The notes under the pieces: generated by a model
Told to the model about the DNA's origin: nothing
The model's database searches: none
What the model saw: only the letters and a program-made list of their open reading frames with translations
Assembly: GCA_023213395.1 (NCBI GenBank)
Contig: CM041465.1
Location: forward strand, 225,315,741 to 225,379,740
Reading direction: 5' to 3'
DNA length: 64,000 bases
Source of the DNA: Cycas panzhihuaensis
Taxonomy: Eukaryota > Cycadophyta
Shown: one piece after another, positions 22,560 through 33,424 of the stretch
Position numbering within the stretch: the stretch's first letter is position 1
Layout of the letters: each line of letters begins with the position of its first letter
Made by a program: the position numbers and the translations under genes

Positions 22560-24270
22560 GGCCTGGATACGATCCCTCTCTCCTCAGAGCCCCTCCTCTG
22601 TCATCCTAAGGTGCTCCTCGAGTACCGCTATGCAGACCCTGCTCTTCGCATCTCCACCTGCTCCGCTCTGAGCCTCTAAGGCCTGGACTCGTCTACGCAG
22701 CTCATCCCGCCGCCTCGGCCGCTAAGCTCTCGCAGCCCGCCACAGATGTCATGTGTTCTTGGGACTCTGCAGCCTAGATGTCTCTCACCCTCGCCAGTGG
22801 GACGAACGCCTGCATATGGGCTCCTGCCGACCTGGGTGCATCCTCCGCTTGGATGGGCGGTTGCCCCTCTGCGTAAACCTGAGGGAACATCTCCCTCACC
22901 ATGGCCTCCACTAGTCTCTGGACCTCTGCTACACCTGCCAATGTAACATGCCGTGTGTCAATGTATATCCCCACTACATACCATGATAAAATGAAACCAA
23001 GTATCTGCCTAGATGTCAAACGACTAAGGAAATGGTTAGGTCTCACCTGCCATAGCCGCTGGCTCCTCTGCTCAGGCGACACCCTCGTCTCCAGGCTCTT
23101 CGCCAGCTGCAGGTACCTCATCCTCAGGTACCTCCTCTACCTCAGCCTCGCTCCTAACAGGGACTGGCTCGACTCTCACCTCTCTGGATCTCCTCACGAT
23201 CCGTAGTCCGCGGGCCCTGGTCACTGGCCCCTTGCTCTCCTCAGTGGCTACTGATGGGCCTGCCCCTCCTGGCGATCCGGATGGTCCCGCCGCTCTCTCA
23301 CGACCATGATGGACCTGTCCCTCTTGCAGGTCATGATGGACCTGCCTCTCCTATAAGTCGTGATGGGCCAGCCCCATCTTCCCCATCATCGTTGTCATCA
23401 CTACTATCGCCATCACTATCATCATCGTCATCATCGATGGGCTCTTTTGCTCCGCCCGTCTCATCGTCGCTCTCCCACCTCACTGCCCTGTATGGCTCTG
23501 CTGAATAGTGCAGCCGGTGAGGAGGTCGGCGATGTCGCCCTCTTGGCCAAGCGGACATATGCCAGTCCTCTCCCCTCGGAGCTGCGTCTACCATCTGTGG
23601 ACCATTAGGGCCCACTCTGCTATGGGGTATGGCCCCCCTGCTGGTGCCACTGCCATAAAATGGTCAAAAATCGACCGCAGCAGGTCTTTGTAAGATAATC
23701 CTCCCCTGCCAGAACTCAGATGGTGTCTAGCTATGCGATGAGGTTTGCCGTGACCAGGGTAGCCCAATCCATCCTCTCGCTGGCCTCGCACCAGCGCGCT
23801 GCATCCACCTAGCCTCTAAGGATCTCCCTGTAGTTCTGTTTCCAGTAAATCTGAAACAAAATGTATAATACAATCAACTTCCTCACCTGAGGAATCCTAG
23901 ACATAAGCATGGTTTGGAGGGCAACTCCCCTCCGCTCCCACCTGTCGGTCCCTGTGAAAAATTGGGCCACATCTCTGTGTGTTGCCTCGGTGCTAGGTAG
24001 CGCTCCCAGCCTCACTAGCCTCCCAGTCGCTGGAGCTCCCAGAATCCGCCTGATATCCCCTGGGGTAATCGTGACATCACCTATCTGAGGCAAGTGAAAT
24101 ACGTGCCTCCTCCTATCCCAGTGTGACACGATGTCAACCAGAAGCCTCTGGTCTGATGCGAATTGAGGTGTCTTGAGGACCTTGTATAGGCCACACCTCT
24201 TCAAAGTCGCCCTGTCCTCTCGGGATATACCTATATTCTCATGGTTGTCCATCGCGATAATTGCCTGCAA
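22560..24270 (-). pseudogene. Antisense plant mobile domain (PMD) gene inside the Tat-like element
   Basis: The ORF 23809-24270, read leftward, starts MQAIIAMDNHENIGISRED and contains HVFHLPQIGDVTITPGDIRR followed by ILGAPATGR. This is the pattern of the plant mobile domain family (aminotransferase-like/MAIN type: FHLPxGExTITLxDVxxLLGLP). Downstream pieces continue with WCEASERMDWATLV and SYKDLLRSIFDHF, then an Asp-rich stretch near 23400 (a run of six D), then an apparent heptad-rich coiled coil near 22600-22700. A canonical intron at 22935-23046 restores the frame. PMD proteins are plant nuclear proteins, and PMD copies are known in gypsy elements. The orientation is opposite to gag-pol. 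It is broken by stops and frame changes; whether it is expressed is unknown. Confidence 0.75.
22935..23046 (-). other. Predicted 112-nt intron in the antisense PMD gene
   Basis: On the minus strand the donor is CAG/GTGAGA and the acceptor is TTGGCAG/GTGTAG, with a T-rich intron. Splicing joins AEEPAAMAG to VAEVQRLVEAMVREM in one frame; without it the upstream frame does not reach the downstream exon. A second, shorter GTGAGG to TTTCAG segment (36 nt) lies at 23851-23886 but is below usual plant intron size. Confidence 0.65.
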
Positions 24271-25483
24271 TCATCAAAAATCAGTCAAGGTCAGCCTCCT
24301 AGCAGTCATCTATACTCCTACCTTTCTTTCTAACTTTCCTGCCTAAAATTTGGGGCTTGTTTGGCCCCTCTTTTATTTTTTAGTTTTTTTCTTGTTTTCT
24401 GCCTACATACCGCGCTAAACTTAGCGGCATCGCTAAGTTTAGAGCGGGTCCTGCAGCGATCATCTCCTATAGCGATCTCGCTTCCAAGATCGCGGCACCG
24501 CAATCTTGGCCATGGTACGAACGATAACCCCCCTAAAAAGGGGGGTTTCTGCCCAGAAAATCATAAATTTTTTGTGGTGGACTCCTATGGGGCCCACTGG
24601 GACTAGGGCTCCCTAATGCCTAGGTCCCTGCCTCTTTCTGGGTCTAATTCAGACTCTGAGAGGCATCTAATTGCCCATAAGGGGCATAAAAAATGCATTA
24701 AATTCACTAAAAAGCAGTAAACTTTAAACTTTGAAATGGGATGGGTTTTGTGAGATCCACTCACTGGGTCTGGCCTGACCATCACCATCTCGTCTCTCTG
24801 GTCACACTGGCTCTTACTGTGCTCAGATCCAACAGTCGGATCGTCTCCTGCATGCCTCCAAAGTCAGGTAGCGCTCCACATCGTAAGGGAATGGCTCTGG
24901 TTTCACACGAGAGCCGGTGAAAATGAATCTGATTTTCATTTGTTTTTCTTATATAGGCAGGGGCCCTGATGGGTACTTCCTCCGTCTGCAACCTCGCGAT
25001 AGCCGTTGGGACCACCTTATTTCCTTGGTCACCTTTGCCTTCTGGCCCTCTCGCCTTTTGTGCTCTATGGATGCCCTTTTTGCCTTCTCTTGCAAAGGCA
25101 TTTATGGCGCCCTATTATTGCACTTTTCTCCAGTATCCTTTTGGCTCGTTTTGTGTGCTACTCTCGTGCATGCCCGAGTTTATACTCGTTTGGCTCATTT
25201 CGTCGCCTTGGACCCATTTCTGCAGTCCTTTTCTGCTCCTGGGGTCTCCAAAGGGAATGCTCCCCCGTCCGGGGGCATGTTTTGCTTCCCGAAGCAACCT
25301 TTGGCGCTCCAAGGTGTCTTTTCTCTGCCCACTCTCAACTGGTGGCCGGATTGCTCGCTCTCGTTCTCGGGTAACCTCATTGCTAGGTCCTCCTACCCTT
25401 CTCGGCCACCGTTTTGCTCGCCATTTAAGTCTTTCTTTTACTTTCATTGCTATCTGTTTGCCACCAAAGCTTAGTGTCCCAAC
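24271..25483. other. Spacer between the PMD start and the second RNase H ORF
   Basis: No recognised domain on either strand. A long plus-strand ORF (24969-25757) overlaps the RNase H ORF in another frame and looks like a chance opening in GC-rich DNA. If the antisense gene is transcribed, its promoter should lie in the part near 24271-24600, but I see no clear TATA box there. Confidence 0.5.
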
Positions 25484-25906
25484 ATGTCCCTTTTCATTTT
25501 TACCGATGGTGGAAGTCGCGGTAACCCCAGACCTTCTGCCGCTGCATGGATTCTTCGCAGCCCCTCTAGACATGATTTCTTGCATTCCGGGATCTTCCTT
25601 CCCGAGGCAACCAATAACGAAGCTGAGTACATGGTCGTTATTGAAGCCCTTACCGATGCTCTCAGTTTCCATCATGGGTCCATCGTGTTGCTTTACGATT
25701 CTCAGGTTATGGTGTCCCATCTTACCCAGGTCTACCAGGTGTGATGCCCTCACCTAAGAACCCTCGCGTCTACTTCCATGTCTCTTCTGGCTTGTTTTTC
25801 ATCAGTAGATATTTGGCACATCCCCAGGGACCTCAATGCTGAGGCCGACAGCCTCGTCTGCCTCATCCTTGAGTGTCGCCTCCGTCTTCTGGATGACCGC
25901 CCATGA
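25484..25906 (+). pseudogene. Second RNase H (archaeal-type, aRNH) ORF, one stop
   Basis: The ATG at 25484 opens MSLFIFTDGGSRGNPRPSAA. All four catalytic acids of RNase HI are present: Asp in TDGG, Glu in NNEAEYM, Asp in LLYDSQVM and Asp in LNAEADSL. The family's final WHIPRDLNAEADSL motif lies beyond a single TGA at 25742, in the same frame, and the ORF ends at 25904-25906, about 140 codons in all, a normal RNase H length. Added archaeal-type RNase H domains are known in Tat elements. Here it is a separate ORF far downstream of integrase, after the antisense PMD gene. It could supply the activity lost from the native domain. This copy is broken by the TGA. Confidence 0.85.
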
Positions 25907-26272
25907 GGCTTGTCTGGCCAGCCCGTGCCCGAGTCTTTAGTTGCTGTTAGTTTGATGTGCTTTCTCTATTTGTTGGATGCCCTCCTACTACATGTTGCAC
26001 TTCGGCAACGAGGGCATCCCCTTTTACTTACTTATTTTATTTATAGGTCGATGCTTAGACGACGTGTAGGCAGCCCCTACGTTGTCCTCGTCTCTGTCTC
26101 CCTTGTCCACGCGTTCTGCCACGACACTCACCTATGCCCTTAGTCCATGTGCTGCTCATTATTGCTTATATATATATATATATATATGCATGTGCTACTC
26201 ATACCTTTGATTGTCAGCATTCGCCATCACGTTACGCTTCCGAGCAGTGAGGCTCTGTTGCCAAGGGGGCAG
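25907..26272 (+). other. 3' untranslated region and polypurine tract of the Tat-like element
   Basis: Noncoding, with a short (TA)n run at about 26167-26187. It ends in CCAAGGGGGCAG (26261-26272), the purine tract directly before the 3' LTR. Confidence 0.75.
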
Positions 26273-28820
26273 TGTTTCCTAGCTACTGGGAATGGACTCG
26301 AGATTCATCGACGTAGGTATGTTCAGGTATACGTTCTCACTTTTTTCTGCCCATGCTTGATTAAGATTATTTAGCATAAGATTGCTTGACATGTGCTTAC
26401 TTGCATGCATTGCTTCTGTGCTTAATCATATTGCATGTGCTTACGGCACACCATCAGCTTATGACGACTCACAACGAGGGCATTTCTCAGAGAATGCTGC
26501 ACCCCGTATGGCAGATAGCCACCCACTTTGTCTCCACGGTCTCCCAGGATGTTTCAGTCAGTCATGTTTGCTCTTGTTACAACATGTTGCTCGCGTTGCA
26601 GTCCCTCCTAAGCCTGATTTAATCCTTAGTTAGGACTCATTTTATTATTTTGGCTACTTGCCCATTACCTAGGCATTCCCCCAGTTGCTCCAGCTTATTT
26701 TTAGTCTTAATTTTTACTTTAAAACCTTATGTTTCTGCTTTTTTTCTCTTTTTTGTTTCGATCGTCATTGTAAACTTAGCGGTATCATGGTCTCTTTGTG
26801 GTACCACGAAGTTTATCTTGCAGACAATGCTTGAAATTTAAAGAAAAGAGAACTACTCGATAGTTTCTATTTTTTTTATGGAACTGCCATGTGGCGTCGA
26901 TCGATTCGCATCACCCTAACATCCCCAACATTCACCTGCAGTGAACAGGGGGATAAAGGGAATTTTCCCTCCTCATTTGAGGATCTTTTGGCCATTTTTC
27001 TAACTTTTCTACTAAAAATTCACATAGAGAGACATAATCTACATGCACAGGAACCTGTCACAAAAGAGAAGAACTGCTACAAGCTGGATTTGCAGGGACC
27101 ATTGCTGCCCCCTACATCTCTCAACAGCGGGTCTCATACCTCTTCGCAAGTGATCAAGGTTTCAAAGGAAACTTCTACCAAAAAGCTCCTCCAAAGGGCC
27201 AACTACCAAGGCTCTTAGTTTGCAAGGATATTTCACACTTCACTCTCGCAAAAAACCTGCCATTATCAGCCATCATACACTAGTTATTCATGTTGTTTCC
27301 TAACAACAAACTCATGTTTGATTCTCCTCCAAGAAGGTATTCTTTATTCCCACTTACAATTTATTTTGTTCTTGTTTCTTTTGTGTGTTGATGAATAAAA
27401 TTCTAGTTTATCTAGTTTTTTATATTATTGCACTTGATTCGCACCATTCTCTTTTTCTTTTGAGGCCTTACTACTTTTTTTCAAACCATCCCTCTCAACC
27501 CTTTCTTAGTTGGCTGTTGCAAAGGGGCAACATAAAGAGGATTTGAGGGAGGTAGGCGGGGTTCCATCCCCCTTTGCTGCCCTTCTCCCCAAAGGTTTTG
27601 TCCCTTATCCTCCTTTCCTTTGTCATTAGTGCTTTCTTAGGAAATGGGTTAAGGGAGTTTGGAGAATCTAGTTTTGGTGCCAAAACTAGCATCGGCAACC
27701 TGTTGCCACGCCGTTTCTAGAAACCCCATCTGTCGGTATTGGGCCCTACCTAAGCCCCAAACCTTTCCGTTGCTCCCTCCTTTGTTATTGTTTGTTGCTT
27801 TATGGACTTGTTGTCAGCCCATCTCTCCTTTCCGAGTCCATGGAGGTCCTTCGTGGGTGAGTTAGCCATTCCAAGGCTATACTCTTTTCCTTTTTTGGTG
27901 TATTTATAGTGCATGGTGGTGGGAGTTTTTATTGCATGTCACCATTTTACTTTGCTACCAATTAATGCTTAGTGTAGATTTCAGTTCCATTTGATTTTAG
28001 TACGTATCTTTGGTATATTTTGTAGCCCCTCTTCCAAGAGGAAGGTATTCTCCTAGTTTGTTTGCAGGATCTCGCATTAGTGGAGCAGCACGTGGAACGA
28101 ACCCATTGCAGGTTAGTTCTACATGTAGTGCATCCCTTATTATTTCATGCTTTCACTTCTTTTCCGTTTTTTGCTTTTGCATATTTAAGGGGAGGTAAGT
28201 TAGCCCCTCTTCCATTGCTTACGAGAACTATCGTCAATCGGCATCGCATGCACAACGAACGGAGTAGGAAGGAACGGGACTCAAAGGGACGAGCAGCACT
28301 CCACTCGGGCACCGGATCCAGGTATTCTTCTTGTTCCCTGCATATCCCTTTTATATTGTTGTCTTTTATACATCTGCTTGTATAGTTAGGAACGTGTAAA
28401 AGATTAAAAAGGGGAAAAGGAAAGTGTACTTGTTTTTACATTGTTTCTTATATTGGGTAGCGTAGCATAACATAGTTAGATTGTTTACACTGTATTTGAG
28501 CTAACCTCGTTGTACCCCCTTTTTCGCTTTCGCCTATACGTTAGTTTGCTTGCCTTTCTGTTTCGTTGCCTTCTCATTATCTTGAGAAGACGCAATGTGC
28601 CATGCACTTTCTCCTCTTCCCGGCCATCTGAGGGGTAGGAAGGCCTTGCTTTGCATGGCTACCTGGAAGCAACCAGGCACCTCTGCAGTCCTGAATCCAT
28701 GCTCCAATGCACGGACACCCTGCGAGGTGAAGTCCTTGCTGCCTAGTTTAATTAGCATTGCACATTTTTATATACCCTTTTTACTAGACGTAGGGACACC
28801 ACCCTGTAGCAAGCGTTTCA
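26273..28820 (+). repeat. 3' LTR of the Tat-like element
   Basis: 2548 bp, beginning TGTTTCCTAGC and ending TTTCA, followed directly by the GAGGG target duplication at 28821-28825. It is about 7 bp shorter than the 5' LTR; most differences are transitions. Confidence 0.93.
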
Positions 28821-29930
28821 GAGGGTGATAAGAGTAGTACATTGAAGAAGTTATAAAGAGAAATTCATCGATGAAATTGTTAGTGTGGTCTAATGGCATA
28901 CAATGTTACCATGTCATGAAATTTATGAATTTGAATAAGGATTATATAGAACCAATGTGAAGATGCAACATGGTTTTCCAAATAGAGTTGGTCTATCTTT
29001 AAAACATAATTTTTATTCATTCATAATGATACAATATATAACATACAACTCAATATACTCATATACACATACAAGATTGGTAACAATCCAAAATTAACCT
29101 AAAATTACCCTAATACATGCCATATATTTATAATAGACTCCATGTAATAATACCTAACAAGTGTCATTTACCTAGTGATGAATTTACAATTCAGTAACCT
29201 ACCATTAACCTATGTAAACATTAATTCTAATAACACTCTTAATGTTTACATCATTGAGTTTAACGTTGCTATAAATTTGAATTTGTTAAACTTGTTTCTA
29301 GTTAATCATTTTGTGAAAATATTCAATAGTTACTCTTTAGTAGGCTTGTACATAAGCTCGACTTCTGTATTCTAGATTTGCTCCTAGAATACAAATTTGT
29401 GAGTTACTTCAACATATATATGTGTAAAACAAGTAACTCATATATATGTTTAACATAGTTTCGATAAAAACTTATGAGTTGTGTATGAACAATGTGTTGA
29501 AATTTATCACATTATAGTGCAAGTGTGCTTTAGATGGACCAAGTGACAAGTTTATATTTGGAAAGGTTTCCAATAGCTGCAATTGTTGTTTAGAGGACTT
29601 ATGAATAGGTTGTTGTTGAATAACACATATTCTTTACTTAGTTTTAGAGCTAAAGATATATATCCCCAAGGGAAGTATGCTTTGTAGGAGAAGAAAATGA
29701 CTTGCAAATTGCATTGGGAGCAATGGATGAGAGTCAAATTGCTCCATGGGCTTTATAACAAGTGTTGATGGTTTGTGCAATTTTATGCATTTAGGTCATT
29801 TTTTATCCATATGATATTAACATGATATGTTGGGCAGATGTACAATAAATAAGTGAATAGGTTATAGTCTGATTAAGGCTTTACACTATTCTGCTAGTAG
29901 CCTTTGATTGTTGACATGAATAAAATCTTA

Positions 29931-30200
29931 TGGGGGAGATTGTTAGGATATAATATTAAATTCATGTTAATACTATCCCCTATGTTGACTAGGGGATGCA
30001 CATGTTTGAGGCCCTCTTAATAGGTGGGCAACATTAAGAGTTGTGATGTTAGTTCATACGTTGTTATATAGATTCACTATTATGATTCACCCACAAAGAG
30101 GTCATTGTTACTATATTTATACTTATTATTAATGCAAACCCCTTGAGGGATGTATATTTTTTTACCAATTTTGCTTGCATGATTTCATAGTATATGATTA
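29931..30200 (+). repeat. Start of a copia-type 3' LTR (fragment)
   Basis: TGGGGGAGAT followed by TGTTAGGATATAAT is the usual copia junction of polypurine tract and LTR start. A TATA-like stretch follows near 30110. I cannot find the matching second LTR or the right end, so the end given is approximate. Confidence 0.45.
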
Positions 30201-31150
30201 TTTGATCTCTTTCTTTATGTAGCTTTGCATGGTTAGTCTTTTATTTTTTCTAATATTAGGAACCCTTAACTTATTAAGAGAAAGCAAAATCATGTTTTAA
30301 ATTACTTAAAAAAAGGCCCTGTGAGTATGCTAGATTTTAATGCACTAATTTTAACCATTAAAATATTTAACAAAACATCACAAAAGCACGCCTTGTCATC
30401 GCAACCATAATTTAACCAAAAATTTTAATGCATATCCACCCCAATATTGAATAATTTCAAATGTTAGAGAAACACAATAAAATTATTTCAATGAAGGGTT
30501 TTATAGAACTAGCTTTAGGTAGAAATTTGAATTCTTGAATGGACCTTGTATGCTCTTCTCTATTGCACCAACTTGTCATACAATTGATCTTTTTCAGTTT
30601 GTATAACTCAGTACAAAGACTAGTCAAAATAACTTAATGGTGATTGAAAACAATAAGAAAACCTAAGAGAATTAGTTCTTTATGGCAGTAAATCCTTTAT
30701 TGGGACACTCACAATAGCCTCCACAAATTTAAACCAAACCAGACACATTGTCCATAACCAACAATGTCTGTTACTACTTGATCTTCTAATGTGAAGTAAT
30801 CAGTCCCACCATAAGGGACTCAAGGTACCAGACCTCTTATTCAAAAATATTAACTTGTTTTAAAAACTAACATGTTGCAATAGATTCTATATGCATAAAA
30901 TGCATCTGTAGGAAATGCAATAAAAAAAAAATCACCATTGATTTAAACCTGCAGACTATCAATACGCCCTTAATTTGGTCATGTTTCAACTCAATTAGTA
31001 GTAGGTCATAACTAGTTCTTGGTTCCTTCAATATTTAAAATTTTTAAATCAATAAGGCTCTTAACAATTTGTTAAACTTGGCTCTGATAAACTGCAAGCA
31101 TAAAAAAGAGGCTTTGATAATGCTCATGCTCCACAAAACTACAACATCAA

Positions 31151-31540
31151 GCTCTTATACCATGTGAGAAATATGGATTAGAATTGCTCTAATACCAAGT
31201 TAGAAATATAACATTAGCATATATAGACATATAAATATACCATGAAACACATATACATAATATAAAAGATGTAATAATAAGCAGAAGAAAGATGAAGTAA
31301 GCACCAACACATAATACAATAAAACTAATAAGAAATTATTATCTCAAAAAATTGTATTATGAGAGAAGCATACTTAGAGGTACATACACCTTATAAATGT
31401 CCAATCACATTCAAAAACCTATGTGGAGACCTATGAGAGTTCATGTGAAGAACTAAATTCATAGGCTCATATTTTTATAATTACATAAAAGACAATTTAT
31501 AAGAAGGGTTAACATTAATAATTAAACACTATTCTTAACA
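31151..31540 (-). repeat. Minus-strand LTR with initiator-Met-like primer site (fragment)
   Basis: The plus strand has GCTCTAATACCA at 31186-31197, the complement of a tRNA-iMet primer site with one change, followed by an AT-rich LTR-like stretch ending CTTAACA at about 31540. The stretch resembles 62357-62735 (shared aaacacatatacata and taataattaaa blocks). The primer-site junction is repeated just upstream, at about 31151-31182. The internal part would lie to the left, but no coding domain is visible. Confidence 0.5.
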
Positions 31541-31904
31541 ATATCAACATTTAACAATTTTTGTCTATAGTGGTTTTGACTTTCCCATCCTTGATTAATG
31601 TATTCCTAGCTCATGATGGTTTACACTAATCACAACTATGTGCTTGGTTCAATATCCTAATTTTTCCTTTCACATTCATCTGATTTTCAATTTATTTTTC
31701 TTAATTCATGTCAATTGTTCAAGAAGCTTATTAATATGCATATTTCTCTAAGTACACAATTTTTTTTTTTAATTTCAAAAAAGATATATGGTATATTTTA
31801 AGACAAAATGAAAGTACCTCAACACATTTGAATGTTTGATTTGCAAGCTCCTCTCTCAATTTAAGAAATAAAAATGTAATCAATATTTAAGGTTTTAACT
31901 TGAT

Positions 31905-32180
31905 GAGTGAGCTTAAGTGAGCTTGATAGAGGGGTATTAAGCTAGATTATCCATTAAATAAATCATAGGTTCAATCCCCTTAACCCCAACCTCTACTTTT
32001 ACTCCTCCTTTAAGTAATTCAACAATTGATAAAATAAAATAAAATCTGTAAGTACAAGCACATAAAATTTTATTTAATAAATAAGGACTTAGTGTAATAG
32101 TGAGGAAGGGAGTTTAGGCCATGAGAGGTCTTGAGTTTGATCTTATAAAGTTTATGTGAATACATAAAATAAAATTTATA
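31905..32180 (+). repeat. Possible tRNA-derived SINE heads
   Basis: GGTTCAATCCC at about 31967 matches the RNA polymerase III B box, with an A-box-like gtgagcttgatagagg about 50 bases upstream. A second, weaker pair (acttagtgtaatagtgagg, then gtcttgagtttgatct) lies at about 32089-32155. No full SINE body or target duplication was identified. Confidence 0.3.
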
Positions 32181-33277
32181 AACTTTTTCCCTTTTCATTT
32201 TACTTATTAAATACTTTTTTTTGGTCAAAAAAAAAAAAACCTAAGAGTTAAACAAAGGAGCTTCATTTTGTTTACCTTATAGGGAATTTTATGACATCAT
32301 TACACTTTGAGAAATAAAGGAAGCATATTTATACATTTATTTTCTCTTGTTCACTTTCACTTAGATTTCATTTTCTTTTATATGAAATAAAAAAGGGATT
32401 TTCTTTTTTATAGTCTTTTTTTTAATAGTAAAAAAAGGTAAACACTTTTATTTTAATTTTGCATGTAGAAGGGGAGGATTTATTATTCACATTTTTATTT
32501 TATAATTTTATAAAATAAAAAATAATAAAAATAATTTAACAATGTGGTATTAGTTTACACTCTTATTTACATTTTCTATTCTAAGAATCAATAAATAAAA
32601 TAAAATAAAATAACTTTAGGGTTTTATCTTATTAATTATAAGAGTTAAGCATGTGCTAAAAAGGGTGGATCTATCCTTCATCTCCATGCACTAAATACAA
32701 AGGCAAGCATGGGAGTAAGAGAGACTTGAGAGAAAGAAATTAGCTCTCACAAAATAGGGAGGTAAGAATGAATCTCCTCCATTGAGCTTTTACTTTTATA
32801 TTGAGAGAGGGAGCATTAGAGTTAGGTGAAATGATATTACACATAATACACATGAAAGTGTATTTTACTTAAGTGATCTAATTTAAAGTTCACTTAAGAC
32901 CCTTTTTAGAAATAATCAACTAATGTAATATACTTTGTGACATTAACCCTTTTCAATCTCCCCTTTAATGGTAGAAGGTCATTTCATCCTATTTTATTTT
33001 ATCCTATGAGATCTTCATTTGAGCCTCTTACAAAGCAAACTACTATGACACTTTTGTGGGAAACCCTTATGGGGAAGAAAACTCAAAAAGTTTTTAATCT
33101 ACTAACTTGGCTTAGGTAGCTCTTTAAATGAAGCTAGATAGCCAATTAGTATAATGAATTTTGTAGTTGAAATCTACTGAGTCTCCATATGCCATTTGGT
33201 CATCCCCCGTGCCCTTTCAGGTTTTCATAGGTTCTGATTTTCCAAAATGATATAACCCTTATCCTTTCATGCCTACA

Positions 33278-33362
33278 AGGGATTTTTACTAATGGGATAG
33301 AGTAGAGACTTACTCTTGTCCTTCCACACACACAAGGGATTTTCACGAATGAGACAGAGTAT
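33278..33362. repeat. Partial 57-bp period direct repeat
   Basis: The block gggatttttacta and its near copy gggattttcacga recur 57 bases apart, each followed by a similar ATGRGAYAGAGTA stretch. It lies in the presumed 3' untranslated part of the adjacent copia element. Confidence 0.6.
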
Positions 33363-33424
33363 CATGGTCCTATTGTCATCTCCTTCAATTAGTCAGAGAT
33401 GGAGGCCCTAAGGGTGAGTTGCTT

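Larger units (their letters stand above)
12303..28820 (+). mobile_element. Complete Tat-like Ty3/gypsy element, 16.5 kb, with extra genes
   Basis: Two LTRs of about 2.55 kb, a perfect five-base target duplication GAGGG (12298-12302 and 28821-28825), a primer site after the 5' LTR and a purine tract before the 3' LTR define a full-length insertion. The order is gag, protease, RT-RNase H and integrase on the plus strand, then an antisense PMD gene, then a second RNase H ORF on the plus strand. Long LTRs, a DNGSS-type protease, a second RNase H and antisense genes after integrase are traits I associate with the Tat branch (Ogre, Grande and relatives). The coding region is more GC-rich than all its neighbours. 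It is broken by single-base stops and a few frame changes, so it is not autonomous now. Confidence 0.9.
28826..33424. other. AT-rich region with LTR and SINE-like fragments, no gene
   Basis: About 4.6 kb of AT-rich DNA. The supportable pieces are a copia-type purine tract and LTR start at 29931-29941, a minus-strand LTR with primer site at 31151-31540, tRNA-promoter-like motifs at 31905-32180 and a 57-bp period repeat at 33278-33362. The remaining ORFs are short, compositionally AT-driven and without motifs. Confidence 0.55.

Noticed and set aside
24969-25757. 262-codon plus-strand ORF, and antisense ORFs over 25115-25753
   Set aside because: They overlap the second RNase H ORF in other frames, show no domain, and have the look of chance openings in GC-rich DNA.
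28534-28828. Small ORFs on both strands near the end of the 3' LTR of the Tat-like element
   Set aside because: They lie within the LTR, and the matching region of the 5' LTR does not keep the frames.
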